Origin: Symsagittifera roscoffensis | Lineage: Eukaryota > Xenacoelomorpha > Acoela > Convolutidae | Assembly (NCBI RefSeq): GCF_963678635.1 | Contig: NC_087066.1 | Location: 61,680,054 to 61,744,053 of the forward strand | Length of the DNA stretch: 64,000 nt | Reading direction: 5' to 3' | Part shown: one piece after another, positions 1 through 9,900 of the stretch | How the letters are laid out: each line of letters begins with the position of its first letter | Numbering within the stretch: the first letter of the stretch is position 1 | Translations under genes and position numbers: made by a program | The notes under the pieces: generated by a model | What the model was told of the DNA's origin: nothing | Database searches by the model: none | What the model saw: the letters and a program-made list of their open reading frames with translations, nothing else

Positions 1-204
1 TGTACACACTCTGAAATAAACCGATTATTATACGCGGAATTCCAGTGCGGGAAGATAAAAAAGAGTGGAGAAAAAGATTCAGGGCAAGAGCTGAGCCGTA
101 ATGCGACAGCTGGCAAGAAAAGACAACCTGCATTAATTGACTACTCACAAGAAAGTCACCGCCCGCCGCAGTCGCGCCAACGTGTTGCGGGCTTGCCAAC
201 ATAG
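1..204 (+). CDS. Possible terminal coding exon, 3' end only (67 codons)
   Basis: The first reading frame is open from the window edge to a TAG at 202-204. This stretch is much richer in G and C than the surrounding DNA, as expected for coding sequence in an AT-rich genome. The encoded tail is hydrophilic and basic, with a C-terminal part rich in Arg, Gln and Pro; I recognise no domain. An AATAAA hexamer lies only 16 bases after the stop, which would fit a very short 3' untranslated region. The upstream part is outside the window, so product and start are unknown. It could also be the end of a transposon gene or a chance open frame. Confidence 0.35.
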   Translation, partial: CTHSEINRLLYAEFQCGKIKKSGEKDSGQELSRNATAGKKRQPALIDYSQESHRPPQSRQRVAGLPT

Positions 205-219
205 GAGAGTGTACTTATT

Positions 220-225
220 AATAAA
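220..225 (+). promoter_or_regulatory. Candidate polyadenylation hexamer AATAAA
   Basis: An AATAAA hexamer follows the stop codon of the edge frame by 16 bases. Such hexamers are frequent by chance in AT-rich DNA, so the only support is its position behind a coding-like stretch. Confidence 0.25.
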
Positions 226-829
226 ATTAGAGCCGGTTATCGCCGCAAAGCAGATACTTTTTTGCAGATACACTTGAAGCCATTTTGAAAAAATTTAAAG
301 ATAAACTTTTGAAATAACAAAAATAACAATCGCTTTGGACATTTGAGTTTGACGTCGAATGTCTTAGACAGAAAGCGAATCTGTAAGAGAGTTCTAAAAC
401 TTTAAGCAAAAAATGGATCAGAGTTGTTCACACAATTGATGGGTGCCAAAGCCGTTGATTGTAAAGGTGGCCTCTTTTTTGCGTTATTTATTTGTATGAA
501 GAATCTTAAAAAATAATTGGCAAAACAAAATAATTTCATAGACTTCAGTCATGTGTAACAAAATATTACAATTAATTTATATTCGATAACTTTAACTTAA
601 AACAGAATCAGTTGAAACTTTTTGATGGCCATGTCCTTTGAGAAAACTTGTCTTATTGACGCCAAGCTATTGTGCTGAAAAATATCGTCTTCAAAAAAGT
701 TCAAAAAAAAAGAAAAAATTTCAAACATTTTTTTGATATTTGTTTTTTGAAATACTATGTAAAGAACGATATGAAGAGCAAGATGTTATCTTTCGCTTAT
801 AGCAAAGAATTAAATAGACTAAATAGCAT
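226..829. other. AT-rich intergenic stretch, no gene recognised
   Basis: I see only short frames with A- and T-run composition here and no recognisable motif or repeat structure. Confidence 0.5.
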
Positions 830-1080
830 GCCTCAGTTCAGTTTGGAACAATTTCTAACGCCGAATACATCTCCGCTTACCGCTTAAATTTGTTCCGCTT
901 GTTAATTGTCCCAAATTGGCCACATTGGCAGTTTTCAAACTCCCATTATTTTACAAAACACCATTACAGGTGAAATATATTTTTAAATTTGAGCTCAAGG
1001 CTACAATATTTTCTGAAGGATATAAAAAACTCCCTCAAAAAAGGCTAGTTAAAAGTCAAAAACTGTATATCGCACGTTAA
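830..1080 (+). repeat. Truncated, diverged copy of the foldback-family arm
   Basis: The stretch carries, in order, the landmarks of the inner half of the foldback arm next door: a block like AACAATTTCTAACGCCGAAT, a CCGCTTAC-type segment, TTAATTGTCCCAAATTGGCC, a Lys-codon-like run around TTACAAAACACCATTACAGGTGAAATAT, and GGCTAGTTAAAAGTC. It is more diverged than the arms at 1087-2320 and lacks the terminal CAAGACTGC end. It is best read as an old fragment into or beside which the complete foldback inserted. Confidence 0.6.
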
Positions 1081-1086
1081 AAGTAT

Positions 1087-2320
1087 CAAAACTGCTCGTA
1101 TCAGGGCGAAGTCCTGAATGTTCAGACTGCATTTTAAGGTCTATGAAGCAGTGATAACATTATAAAAAATTAAATGAAAAAAAAATAAAGAAAAAACATG
1201 AAATTGATTTTTTTTTTGTAAATTTGAGATTTTTTTGTGAAAATCATCACCCCACACGCCATATAAAGATTAAAGTGATAAATTTCGCTTCTAGTTATAA
1301 ATCAACTATGGTAAATAAGCTTCCTTCAACCAATTTGTAACGATTTCTAAGACCGATTAAATCTACGCTTACGCGTTAATAAGGCAAAATATATCGCACG
1401 TTAATTGTCCCAAATTGGCCAAAACGTCAGTCTTTAAACCCCTATACCTTTACAAAAAATGATCACCGGTAAAATATTTTTTCAAAATAAAGCTCAGGAC
1501 AGCAACACTTTTTGAATGATATAAAAAAGTTCCGTCAAAAATGACTTGTTAAAAATTCGAAATTTGTCTGAAGAAAATAAATCTCCCCTCAATTACAAAT
1601 ATTCCGTTAGTTTAGTTACGAAAGTCGGAACAACAATTACCAAAAAAACATCAAAAAATTTATGAGTTTTTTTAAATTTTCATCAATCAATTTCTTTTGA
1701 ATTAGCCCATTGAATTTAAAACACAGTCAAAAAAGTCAAGGAATTCCCTTCGTATGAGTAGTCTTGTTGTTCCAACTTTCGATACGAAAGTAACGGAATA
1801 TTTGTGCTCGGGGTGGGTTTTTTTTTCTTCAGACAAAATTCGACTTTTTAACTAGCCATTTTTGACGGAAATTTTTTTATCATTCGAAAGCTATTGTTGT
1901 CCTGAGCTTAAATTTGAAAGATATTTCTCCTGTGATCATTTTTCGTAAAGTTATGAGGGTTAGAAGACTGCCATTTTGGCCATTTTGACCAATTTGGGAC
2001 AATTAACGCGCGATATAATTCGCGCTATTAACGCGTAAGCGGATATTTAATCCGTCTTAGAAATCGCTCCAAATAGGTTGAAAGAAGATTATTTGCCATA
2101 ATTAATTTGTTACAAGGAGCAAAATTTTTTGTTTTGTACTTAATATGGCGTGTGGGGTGATGATTTTTAAAGAAAAATTTTTCAAATTTTAGAAAAAAAA
2201 AAGTTTTTCATTTTATTTTATTTCATTTAATTTTTTTTATGTTGTTTATGTTATTACTGCTCCATAAATTTTAAAAGGCAGTCGGAATTTTCAGGGTTTC
2301 GCCCTGATACGGCAGTCTTG
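1087..2320. mobile_element. Foldback (long inverted-repeat) transposable element
   Basis: A left arm of about 549 bp (1087-1635) and a right arm of about 555 bp (1766-2320) are diverged inverted copies of each other around a 130-bp spacer. The outer ends read CAAAACTGCTCGTATCAGGG on the left and, reverse complemented, CAAGACTGCCGTATCAGGG on the right. Just inside each end is a small hairpin, TCAGGGCGAAACCCTGA in its best form. No transposase frame is present, so the element is non-autonomous. Single arms or fragments recur at 830, 7139, 9901, 14678 and 17485 and, more diverged, after 62130. The superfamily cannot be assigned without target-site duplications, which I could not define. Confidence 0.8.
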
Positions 2321-2888
2321 TTAATTTTAAGGTTGATACAAGTAAAAACAAAGTGTTTTGCAACATTGTTTAGCTCAAAATTAAAACTTCTTGTTCACTC
2401 TGAAAAGAGCGTATAATTTCTCATGAAACGCGGAGAAAACGAGCCAAATTGAAGCCACAGAACGATGTTATAAGAGAAGGCCAAAATACGCTTTGAATGT
2501 CGAGAGCATCGAAATTTTTAGGGAAGATCCTCTATCACAATAACCCCGCACATATAAACAAACTAGCTTCTCAAATCCAAATTTTTTATACGAGAACAGT
2601 TTTTGAATGATTTAATTGGTCCACAAGTATCAAAAGCCAAAAACTTTGCAACGTTTGCGTTGATATCTCTATATTGTTGTACACGTTTCAATTTTAATGC
2701 TATAAATGATATGTATGATAATGCTATTTTGTTATGTTTTCAGTTTGTTTGAACAAAGTGACATAGTAGTAGTACTTTTCATGTTTCAGCCAAAAATAAT
2801 GAATTGAACACTCAGATTCACTTGTAGAGGCAAAAACTATTGCTTTGTTCAGGGCAATGTTTTTGTCTCATAACTCTTATTTAAAGCT

Positions 2889-3005
2889 TATGTTTCGTTC
2901 CGGGTAGGTTTTTTCACAAAGATCATATAACATATATATAACATGACATTTCAGTAGAAACTAAGACATAAATGGGATGCATTTTCATCAAGCAAATTTA
3001 GTAAG
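2889..3005 (+). repeat. Copy of the SET-pseudogene upstream flank without the foldback arm
   Basis: The block GTTTCGTTCCGGGTAGGTTTT...CACAAAGATCAT here is followed almost at once by AACATGACATTTCAGTAGAAACTAAGACATAAATGGGATGCATTTTCATCA. The same two blocks occur at 9795-9830 and 10453-10507 (and 17382-17414 and 18035-18090). There they are separated by about 620 bp that includes the foldback arm. This copy therefore resembles an empty site and shows that the flank itself belongs to a dispersed sequence. Homology stops near 3005, so no SET domain follows. Confidence 0.65.
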
Positions 3006-3622
3006 CTATGGTTTCCAACGGACTTGTTACAATGAAAATGCTTTGAAACAACCGCAATCTTTCTTCAGTTTTGGTCCATCATATGTTTCTTCTTACTTCT
3101 TTGATAAAATTCTAATAAATCGGAAAACAACAACGGATTTTTTTTTGCTAATGCAGAGTTTTTGGGCTAACAAAAGGTTTCTGCTAAAATGTATTTATAG
3201 TCAAAATACTGGTTCATGGAGCAATAACAATCTTGATAGAAAAAAGTTTTGCTGAAAATGTTCGGTTTTCTAATTTTCGCCTCAATAGGATTTGCAAAAA
3301 AATCTTTCGGTTACAATTTTTTAACTAGAGAGTCTCCATGATCAGATAATTCAACGTTTTCAAGCTCTTCAATTTGTATGTAATACTACTGTGGAAAATG
3401 AAATGGTTGCTAGCCGAGAATATTGGAATATTTCAGCTCTGTGTTTTCAAAAAAACATACTTCAATTTTGAACTAATTTTTTCATATGTAGTTTCTGTTC
3501 TTGTCGTAAAAATTATTGATTAACTAAGTTCAAAAACAATTTTTTCCGTCTTCAATCATGTTTAAAAAACTGTGATACTTTTGAAATTAAGATCTTGAAC
3601 AATTTTAACAATTTAGCGGTAC

Positions 3623-3734
3623 ACTTTGTATGTAGTGTCAAACCAATTTGCATAAAGCGCGTTTATGTTTTCAACTTTGTTGTTGAAAACATAAACGCGC
3701 TTTATGCAAATTGGTTTGACACTAGATACAAAGT
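3623..3734. repeat. Near-perfect hairpin, 53-bp arms and 6-bp loop
   Basis: The left arm 3623-3675 (starting ACTTTGTATGTAGTGTCAAA) is the reverse complement of the right arm 3682-3734 with a single mismatch that I can see, across a TTTGTT loop. The arms contain the GC-rich core AAAGCGCGTTTATG within AT-rich flanks. This is the shape of a miniature inverted-repeat element or of a fresh palindromic templated insertion. No coding frame is involved. Confidence 0.85.
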
Positions 3735-4461
3735 AGTCTGAGCAAAAATTGCTTGGATTTTTTAAACAGAACAATTAAAAAGCAATCTATTTTGCGATGT
3801 CCGGTCACAAACATGTACCGCGACAATGGATGACTGCTGGCTCAAAAAATAAAAAATAGGCTAAAACTAATGAGAGAATTACTCAAAGTTTTATGTTTAA
3901 AAGAGCGTGACACAATTCAAGATGTTAAAAATTTTTAAATCACTCATTTTACAAATTTAAATTTAAATATGTTTTGAGGACAATTTTTTGAGGACAATTT
4001 TTTCAGGACAATTTTTTCAGGAAAAAAAAACCTTTTTTAGCAAAACTGTTTTCCAACAAATTGGGTTTTTTTTGGGAGACTCTATACTTGCTGATCTTTT
4101 TTGAGTTATACATAAAGCTCACAATGATGAAAGTTCACAATGATCAGATCAGCTTTTAATTGGTTAATTTTGGCGTAGTATTTGGTTGACCGAAGAAAAC
4201 CAAGAAAGACTCTTTCTTGAAGTAATAATGTCGATCTAAGAAACACGCTATTATACCGGTCAGTTATTTGTCTAGTTCTACTAAGGTTAGCCTCTAATGT
4301 TGCTCAAAAGTTTAAGCTCGAAAAATCCTCAATGATATTTCAATTCTCATTTTTATCCAATTTTTTTTTCGAAAAGCTCAGGATGAAAGTGAGAAGCCAT
4401 AGAAAGAAAACAGCAGGAAAACAGATCTAACGAGAAAACAACAGGGGACACAAACCTAGTT
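3735..4461. other. Non-coding stretch with a short minisatellite
   Basis: Between 3976 and 4022 the motif GAGGACAATTTTTT is repeated about three and a half times (14-15 bp period, with GAGG or CAGG variants). The rest of the interval shows no gene. A small direct repeat of CACAATGAT lies near 4120-4145. Confidence 0.6.
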
Positions 4462-6180
4462 GACAATACCCCCTTCAAGAAAGGGGAAGGGATATTGTTA
4501 AGTAGTTTAACCAAGTCGATTTTTCGACGAATCAGAATGCAGCAAAAATAGAATTCTCTGAAGAAAGCTTTAGTGCTAATTAATTGTTATATAAGTGGTT
4601 AAAATGTTTAGTAGAACCATAGGTAACAGATTGTTAAGTAGATCCAGTGATAAATTGATACGCGCCCCAGCCCCTTTTTTTACTAACACATAACTAGCAG
4701 TGATGGATATAAGAGGGTTATGATCGATGCGTGATCTGGAACCGAGTTAAAAATTCAACAAAAAATCCACTGTTGTAGCAAAGAAGGGGACTGGGTGCGT
4801 GTAAATGTAGCCCCTGGTTTTTTTCTGTGGCTTCTCAATTTCATCTTGAGATTGTCAAAAATAGAGCTGGATAGAAATGCGAATCGTAAGAGCACTAATG
4901 ATTTTATTATGTCTCTTCGTCAGTAAACTGTCATAAATGGGACCTGTCCTAACTTTTTCATGCTTTGTACTACTTTACTTTTTCTCTCACATGTGCCTCT
5001 TTTTTCTTGGAAACCTGCATTTTTTTACATGTGGACTTTTTTGTATGGGGACCTTTGCCCTTTTTTCCTCATTGCAATCCCTTTTTAAAGTTTTTTTTGT
5101 GTGGCGTTTTTTTAAAAAGAATCGAACTCAAAAAAATTTTGTATTCAAAGCAGATTTTTTAACTTACGAACGTAACAGGTTCTTTATATTTTACTCAACT
5201 TTTTATTAATTTTAAAAAACTAATCTATTTTTAGTTGATTATAATTTCATATTATTTATGAATTTATAGAGACTGACGATAAAATTCAATTAATCGATTA
5301 TTTTGAAAGTTCAGTTGAGTTGCAGAGATCGTATCTACTAAACAATCCTCTCCCCTTTCAAGAAGGGGGAGGAGAAATTGGTAAGTAATTTTTGCTGCAT
5401 TCTTTCGACCAATCAGAATGCAGCAAAAATAGAATTTTCGACAGAAAGCTTTAGTGCTAACTTATTATTTTATTTAGAATCGTGGAAATTCTTTAGTAGC
5501 TGCTCTAAGGGGGGGGGGGGGGGGTGGAGGGGGTAGGTTGTCACTCAGATCCGCGGGATAACTTCACACGAGCCACACCCCTCTTCTTCATTAGCACATA
5601 AAGGCAGTGGAGGGTTTAGGAGGGTTATGATCAATGCGTGATCTGCTCCCGGGTTGAAAATCCTGCGAAAATTTCTGTGCTACTAAAAAAGTGGACGAGG
5701 GCGCGTATTAATGTATGCACTGCTGTTTCACCATTTGAAAGTACTCTTTTTTTTGCATCTCAGTTTCATCTTGAGGTCGTCAAGAAGGAGACATACGGAT
5801 AGAAATGGAAATTGAAATAGCACTGGGGATTCAAGTCGGTATCTCCGTCAGTAAAATGAATATCGTAGACTGGACCTGTTTTAACTTTTTTAGACCTTTT
5901 ACTATTTTAACTTCAACTTCACCTTCGCTTTTTTTCATGAGAACTTTTGCTCTTTTTCATGCTGAGGACATTTTCACTTGGGTACTTTTGCCCTTTACTC
6001 CCTTTCCTTTGCTTTTTCGTTTCATTTTTTTTTCGTTGCAATTTTCAAGAGAATCAATAAGTTATTGGATTTTTTCAATCGATGCAGATTCTTTACCTTA
6101 CGAAAAATTTAAAGCTCAGCGTCTTTTAATAGTCTTGCAATAAGTGAGGGCTTTATCGCTCCTTTTCGTCCGGTTACGTC
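4462..6180. repeat. Old direct repeat, two diverged copies at about 881-bp spacing
   Basis: Copy A (about 4462-5330) and copy B (about 5343-6180) share an ordered set of blocks: a CCCCTTTCAAGAAGGGG-like small palindrome, ATCAGAATGCAGCAAAAATAGAATT (4531 and 5412), GAAAGCTTTAGTGCTAA, GGGTTATGATC(G/A)ATGCGTGATCTG, TTTCATCTTGAG and a T-rich tail. They are clearly diverged, so this duplication is older than the 7.5-kb one. Copy B contains a G16 run at 5509-5524. The open frames in the T-rich tails (for example 5805-6143) have no recognisable domain and look like by-products of T-run composition. Confidence 0.7.
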
Positions 6181-6599
6181 ATTGCAATTAGTAGACAACG
6201 ACTTAAACAGACAGATCTGTAGGCAGACAAAATTACCAGTTTCTATGTCTAAGGCTATTTTTACGATCCAAGACTACAATAAAAATCTTCAGTCAGTTCT
6301 AAGCAGCGTCGTTTGTTTTCATAAGGTTGTCCAAAATTTCAGCAGGTTTGAAAAAATATTTCAAAGTTTTACTTGATAGCCTTTTCCAGCTAATCAAATT
6401 TGAGTGTTTTCTGCTTACTGACTGGTCTGATTTCGCGGTTTCCTTCTTACTGGCTGCACACCATTTTGTCCGTTTTGCAACGCCGAGTTATCTCCGCCCG
6501 CCTTCTCATTTCTCAATTGCACCTGCAAACTACTAGATTAATTTGTGATTAAAGAGCCGTATGGATCTTGCCACCCTTTTGAGTTAAGACCTATTTGGA

Positions 6600-7030
6600 G
6601 TAATATCCGATAAGATATACCGTCTGCTCGTCACGCTATCTTATTTTCGGCCGGATAGATTCGTGCAACTTCTTAGTCTAATACCAATCTTAATCTTACT
6701 CTTATATATCCTAGTCTTAATAGATCTAGTGTATACTGGTTTATACGAGTCGGTCTCTTTGGAGAAGGCAACCATATTCTAAGTTAAATTCAAACCTCTC
6801 TGGTGCTGAAACTACAAGCAGTTTCAGCACTTACAAATAAGTGTGTTGTTAGTTTGATGGAATATGATTGGTTAGTTTTCAATATTTTATCAAGATAAAA
6901 TATCAGAATAATATCCAATAATGAATTCTAGTTTAGATCTGGTTCCATCATTCAATTTTTTATAAAGATAAATTATCAGAATAATATCCAATATTAAATT
7001 CTAGTTTAGATCTGCTTCCACTTTAAAAAG
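6600..7030 (-). repeat. Dispersed LTR-like repeat (unit 1 copy)
   Basis: Read on the minus strand, the stretch contains CCAGTATACACTAGATCTATTAAGACTAGGA, then AGATTGGTATTAGACTAAGAAGTTGCACGAATC and a GGCCGAAAATAAGATAGCGTGACGA block. Related sequence occurs in plus orientation at 26786-27040 and 43148-43545, and as the unit 2 copy near 14140-14570. Internally the motif TTATCAGAATAATATCCAAT is repeated, as is TAGTTTAGATCTG. A small stem (GGTGCTGAAACTACAAGCAGTTTCAGCACT) lies near 6800-6830. It could be a solo LTR or a non-autonomous element. Confidence 0.6.
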
Positions 7031-7138
7031 TGAAGCATGAAAAATAAAGAAGATTGTACTAGCATTTAAAAAGTTGGGTGGTTTGATTTAAAAGTAAAGC
7101 CCATTAAAATCTGATAAAACATGTCTCCGTTTTATTTA

Positions 7139-7409
7139 TTCCGACTGCACTTTAAAGTCCATGGAATAGTTTTGGCTTTAGAAAAAAGTGATGAAACTTT
7201 CAAAAAAAAAATTAGGAATTTAAATTTTCAACTTTACGGAAAATGATCACAGGTCTTTTTCAATTTGTGCTCTGGACAATAGTACCTTTCGAATTGTAAA
7301 AAAAATTCTGTCAAAAAATGCTTGTTAAAAAGAAGTAGAATTTTGCCTGGAGAAAAACCAACCAGAGCACAAAGATTCGGTCACTTTCTTCGAAAGTCGG
7401 AACAATTGT
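7139..7409 (+). repeat. Partial foldback-family arm (unit 1 copy)
   Basis: It starts with TTCCGACTGCACTTTAAAGTCCATGGA, passes through TTACGGAAAATGATCACAGG and ends with GAAAGTCGGAACAATTG. These are the outer, middle and inner landmarks of the foldback arm at 1087-1635, with a deletion of the central CGCTTACGCG box. Confidence 0.6.
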
Positions 7410-7418
7410 ATAGTGTAT

Positions 7419-7546
7419 AGCACTATAACATAGCAGCCCTAAAAGCTTCTGATGTTGTTGAAACACGAGTTCAAATACACGATGCGATAGATAGACTATG
7501 TGTTACCAAGCCCGTCCGACTGTTCAATAAAGTCTGCCCACCCTAA
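7419..7546 (+). other. Short coding-like frame ending in TAA, unknown (unit 1)
   Basis: A 42-codon frame closes at TAA 7544-7546. Its composition is unlike the A/T-run frames around it: the sequence includes DVVETRVQIHDAIDRLCVTK and ends NKVCPP. A splice-acceptor-like CATAG lies just before 7433. The copy in unit 2 (stop at 15081-15083) preserves the frame. It may be a small exon or a relic of a transposon gene; I recognise no family. Confidence 0.2.
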
Positions 7547-7895
7547 AACCTTTGAATTGTTGTTATCAGCGAAAATAATTATAACTGTCAATACATCTAT
7601 GTAGAAAAGAACTATGTAGATTATTGGATTAAAAATCTGACGCGACTCTTTGTTCCATCACGCTAACTCTTTTGTGAGCAACGCTTAAAACGAGTTTCAA
7701 ATTTATTTTCCAGAGACAATCAGATCCGCGACAACTCCGACAAGTTATTGTTTCTGCGCTTGTTTTTTAAACCTTGTAAAAAACAACAGAAAAAAATTAT
7801 GATAGACGAAGAAACAGAAACGTCACTTTGAATTATTGTCGTTCTGATCAGCAAGAAGGTTCTATGTGTTTGTAGATAAAAAATTTGAGAAAAAA

Positions 7896-7973
7896 ATGAT
7901 TCACGCTGACTTTATTTACTACGTGATATTTTTTGTTGCACTCATTTCCCAAGTTCAAATGCAAACTACAAAG
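7896..7973 (+). CDS. Signal-peptide first exon (unit 1), possibly of the ion-channel gene
   Basis: An ATG at 7896 opens 26 codons: Met-Ile-His-Ala-Asp, a hydrophobic core FIYYVIFFVALIS, then a polar stretch QVQMQTTK. It ends exactly at AAG followed by GTATGT, a canonical splice donor (7974-7979). That is the layout of a secreted or membrane protein's first exon: signal peptide, a cleavage region around Ser-Gln, and a phase 0 junction. The next plus-strand exon I can identify, at 43853, also begins in phase 0 and encodes the N-terminal part of a Cys-loop receptor, which needs such a signal peptide. The link across 36 kb is inference, and another gene could own this exon. The copy in unit 2 differs by one residue. 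Confidence 0.5.
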
Positions 7974-7979
7974 GTATGT

Positions 7980-9207
7980 AAATTATTTTAAAATAACTAA
8001 CCTGCTTAGATAACAATAACAATAACCAAAAATATCAAAAAAAAACAGGAATTTCCATGTCAGCGTCCTAATACGTTCTACATAAGAAATGTATAATATG
8101 ATTTTATATAATCTAGTTTTTCAAAATTTATAATCAGCAATTTCATGGTCGCAAAAAGATTTAATCTGATAGTGGTAGTCATCGATGGTTAGGGGTTAAG
8201 TATACCCCAGCGATGGTACAATATTGTAGTTTAAAAAAAAGAGTTAAAAGGTCTGATAAATTAACTTGGGCTCTCAGGAATCAGCGGAGTTTGGATCAGC
8301 GCAAGTATGTAAGCATAAATAGCTCGTTTTACATGCTTCGCAGTTTTTCATTCACCCATATCTGCATTAGAAAAAAGGTTTTTTTTTATCAAAAACTGTG
8401 TTTTCAAATTGTGTTCTCAACTTGTATCTATTCTTAATGCGTGTATTTTACTACCATTTGGGTTTTTTACTAGCGACATCGTAGTTTTGACCGCAGAATT
8501 TCGCCACCGCAGAATTTTGGCCACGAATACAGCTACAGGTTTTTGAGAGTCCATGCATTAACCATATGCACGAAATCCTTGTACTTATAAGCACGAAAAT
8601 GAGCTGTGCAAAAATAACACACCGAAGCCTTGTAATCGTTTCTCTAAATCAGGCCATTTTCAGCGACCAAAATGATAAGTTTCAACGGAAAATTTTATTA
8701 CACATATGAAAATATTGGCTCATGAATACAGCTGAAAAAATAATTTTACCTGAGTTCAATATTTTTACTTGGAAAATTTTCAATTGCGCTCTGTTCTGGA
8801 CTTAATTTTGCGAGATTTTAAGATTTTGAATATCACGATAAAAACCATTAAAGTACTTTTTAAAGCTTCACCAAGCGCTTTCTTCTCAATTAAAATCAAA
8901 TTATTATCGGCAAAAATTTAGAAAAAATTTTAGAACATAACTATTTACTTTTCTCACATTAAAACTTACTTTGTTTTCAATTAAATATGTTTCATTTTTT
9001 GACGACATTTGTAGGAGTTTAGACGTGTTCTTAGCTTTCATCTAGTTCCTCTCCCTAGTTTTTTTTAAATGTGACCGGAACTTTAAAAAGACTTTGTTGA
9101 GTTAAATTGATTTTTATTCAAACATATTGTGAGTTCAAACAGGATTAGTTATCAAACAAATTTTACATTTGGCGGTTTAAAAATCAGAAATCAGTTCACA
9201 AGACCTT
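7980..9207. other. AT-rich stretch without recognised gene (repeated at 15517-16744)
   Basis: A 74-codon frame at 8213-8437 is kept in both duplication units but has no recognisable domain. The remaining frames are short. A TTTTGACCGCAGAATTTCGCCACCGCAGAATTTTGGCCAC segment near 8490 is a small internal direct repeat. Confidence 0.4.
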
Positions 9208-9385
9208 ACACTCAAAAAAATGTTAAGGTAAAATTACCCTAAATGAGTTAAGGTAAAAAAAATTAAGGTAAAATTTACCCTAACATTATCTTAACTTTAC
9301 CTTAAAAACTTGTTAGGGTAAAATTTACCTTAACTGAATTAAGGTAATTTACCTTAACTTAACCTTAATTTTACTAAAAAAATTT
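9208..9385. mobile_element. Small TTAAGGT/ACCTTAA inverted-repeat element (unit 1)
   Basis: It begins ACACTCAAAAAAATGTTAAGGTAAAAT and is made almost entirely of TTAAGGTAA and its complement TTACCTTAA in alternating orientation, so it can fold on itself. The same ACACTCAAAAAAA-type terminus and motif recur at the palindrome 26068-26730, whose right end reads TTTTTTTGAGTGT. The right terminus here is less clear (TACTAAAAAAATTTAGG). No frame is present, so this is best described as a miniature inverted-repeat element. Confidence 0.65.
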
Positions 9386-9503
9386 AGGAATGCATTTAAC
9401 TAAACAGGAATAGGATATTTCAAGATAAACATTGGATCTCGTAGTCCACCAATCAAAGTTTCAGTTCAACCATATAAGTGGTAAAGTTTTGTCTAAGTAT
9501 AAT

Positions 9504-9541
9504 TGTATGTATGTATTTTTGTATGTATGTATGTATGTATG

Positions 9542-9572
<31 letters not shown>

Positions 9573-9796
9573 GTATGTATGTATTTATGTATGTATGTAT
9601 GTATGTATGTAAGTATGTATGTATGTATGTATGTATGTATGTATGTATGTATGTATGTATGTATGTATGTACGTATGTATGTATGTATGTATGTATGTAT
9701 GCATGTACGTATGTATGTATGTATGTATGTATGTATGTATGTATGTATGTATGTATGTATGTATGTATGTATGTATGTATGTATATATATGTATGT
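9504..9796. repeat. (TATG)n microsatellite, unit 1
   Basis: About 290 bp of TATG repeats are broken by a few variants: a GTATTTTTG near the start, GTAAG twice, TATTTATG once, and CATGTACG near the right end. Because four is not divisible by three, every frame reads through as a Tyr-Val-Cys-Met or Ile-His-Thr-Tyr repeat on either strand; these frames are not genes. The tract lies upstream of the SET pseudogene. Confidence 0.97.
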
Positions 9797-9900
9797 TTCG
9801 TTCCGGGTAGGTTTTTCCACAAAGATCATTCAAACTGCCCAGACTCTGTACATTCAAGCAGCATAAAAAAATTGTTGCTGTAAGCTCAATTAAAAAAAAA

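Noticed and set aside
2977-3255. 92-codon frame beginning in the sequence shared with the SET pseudogene flank
   Set aside because: The shared part is non-coding flank at the other copies, and the remainder has no recognisable domain.
5805-6143. 112-codon frame repeated in both duplication units
   Set aside because: It is rich in Phe, Leu and Ser from T-runs, has no domain, overlaps an old non-coding direct repeat, and is conserved only because the duplication is recent.
9504-9796. Possible CRISPR-like regular array
   Set aside because: The period is four bases with no spacers; it is a simple microsatellite in a eukaryotic genome.
9461-9883. Overlapping open frames on both strands encoding Tyr-Val-Cys-Met or Ile-His-Thr-Tyr repeats
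   Set aside because: They are direct translations of the (TATG)n microsatellite, which has no stop codon in any frame; the same holds for 16999-17467.
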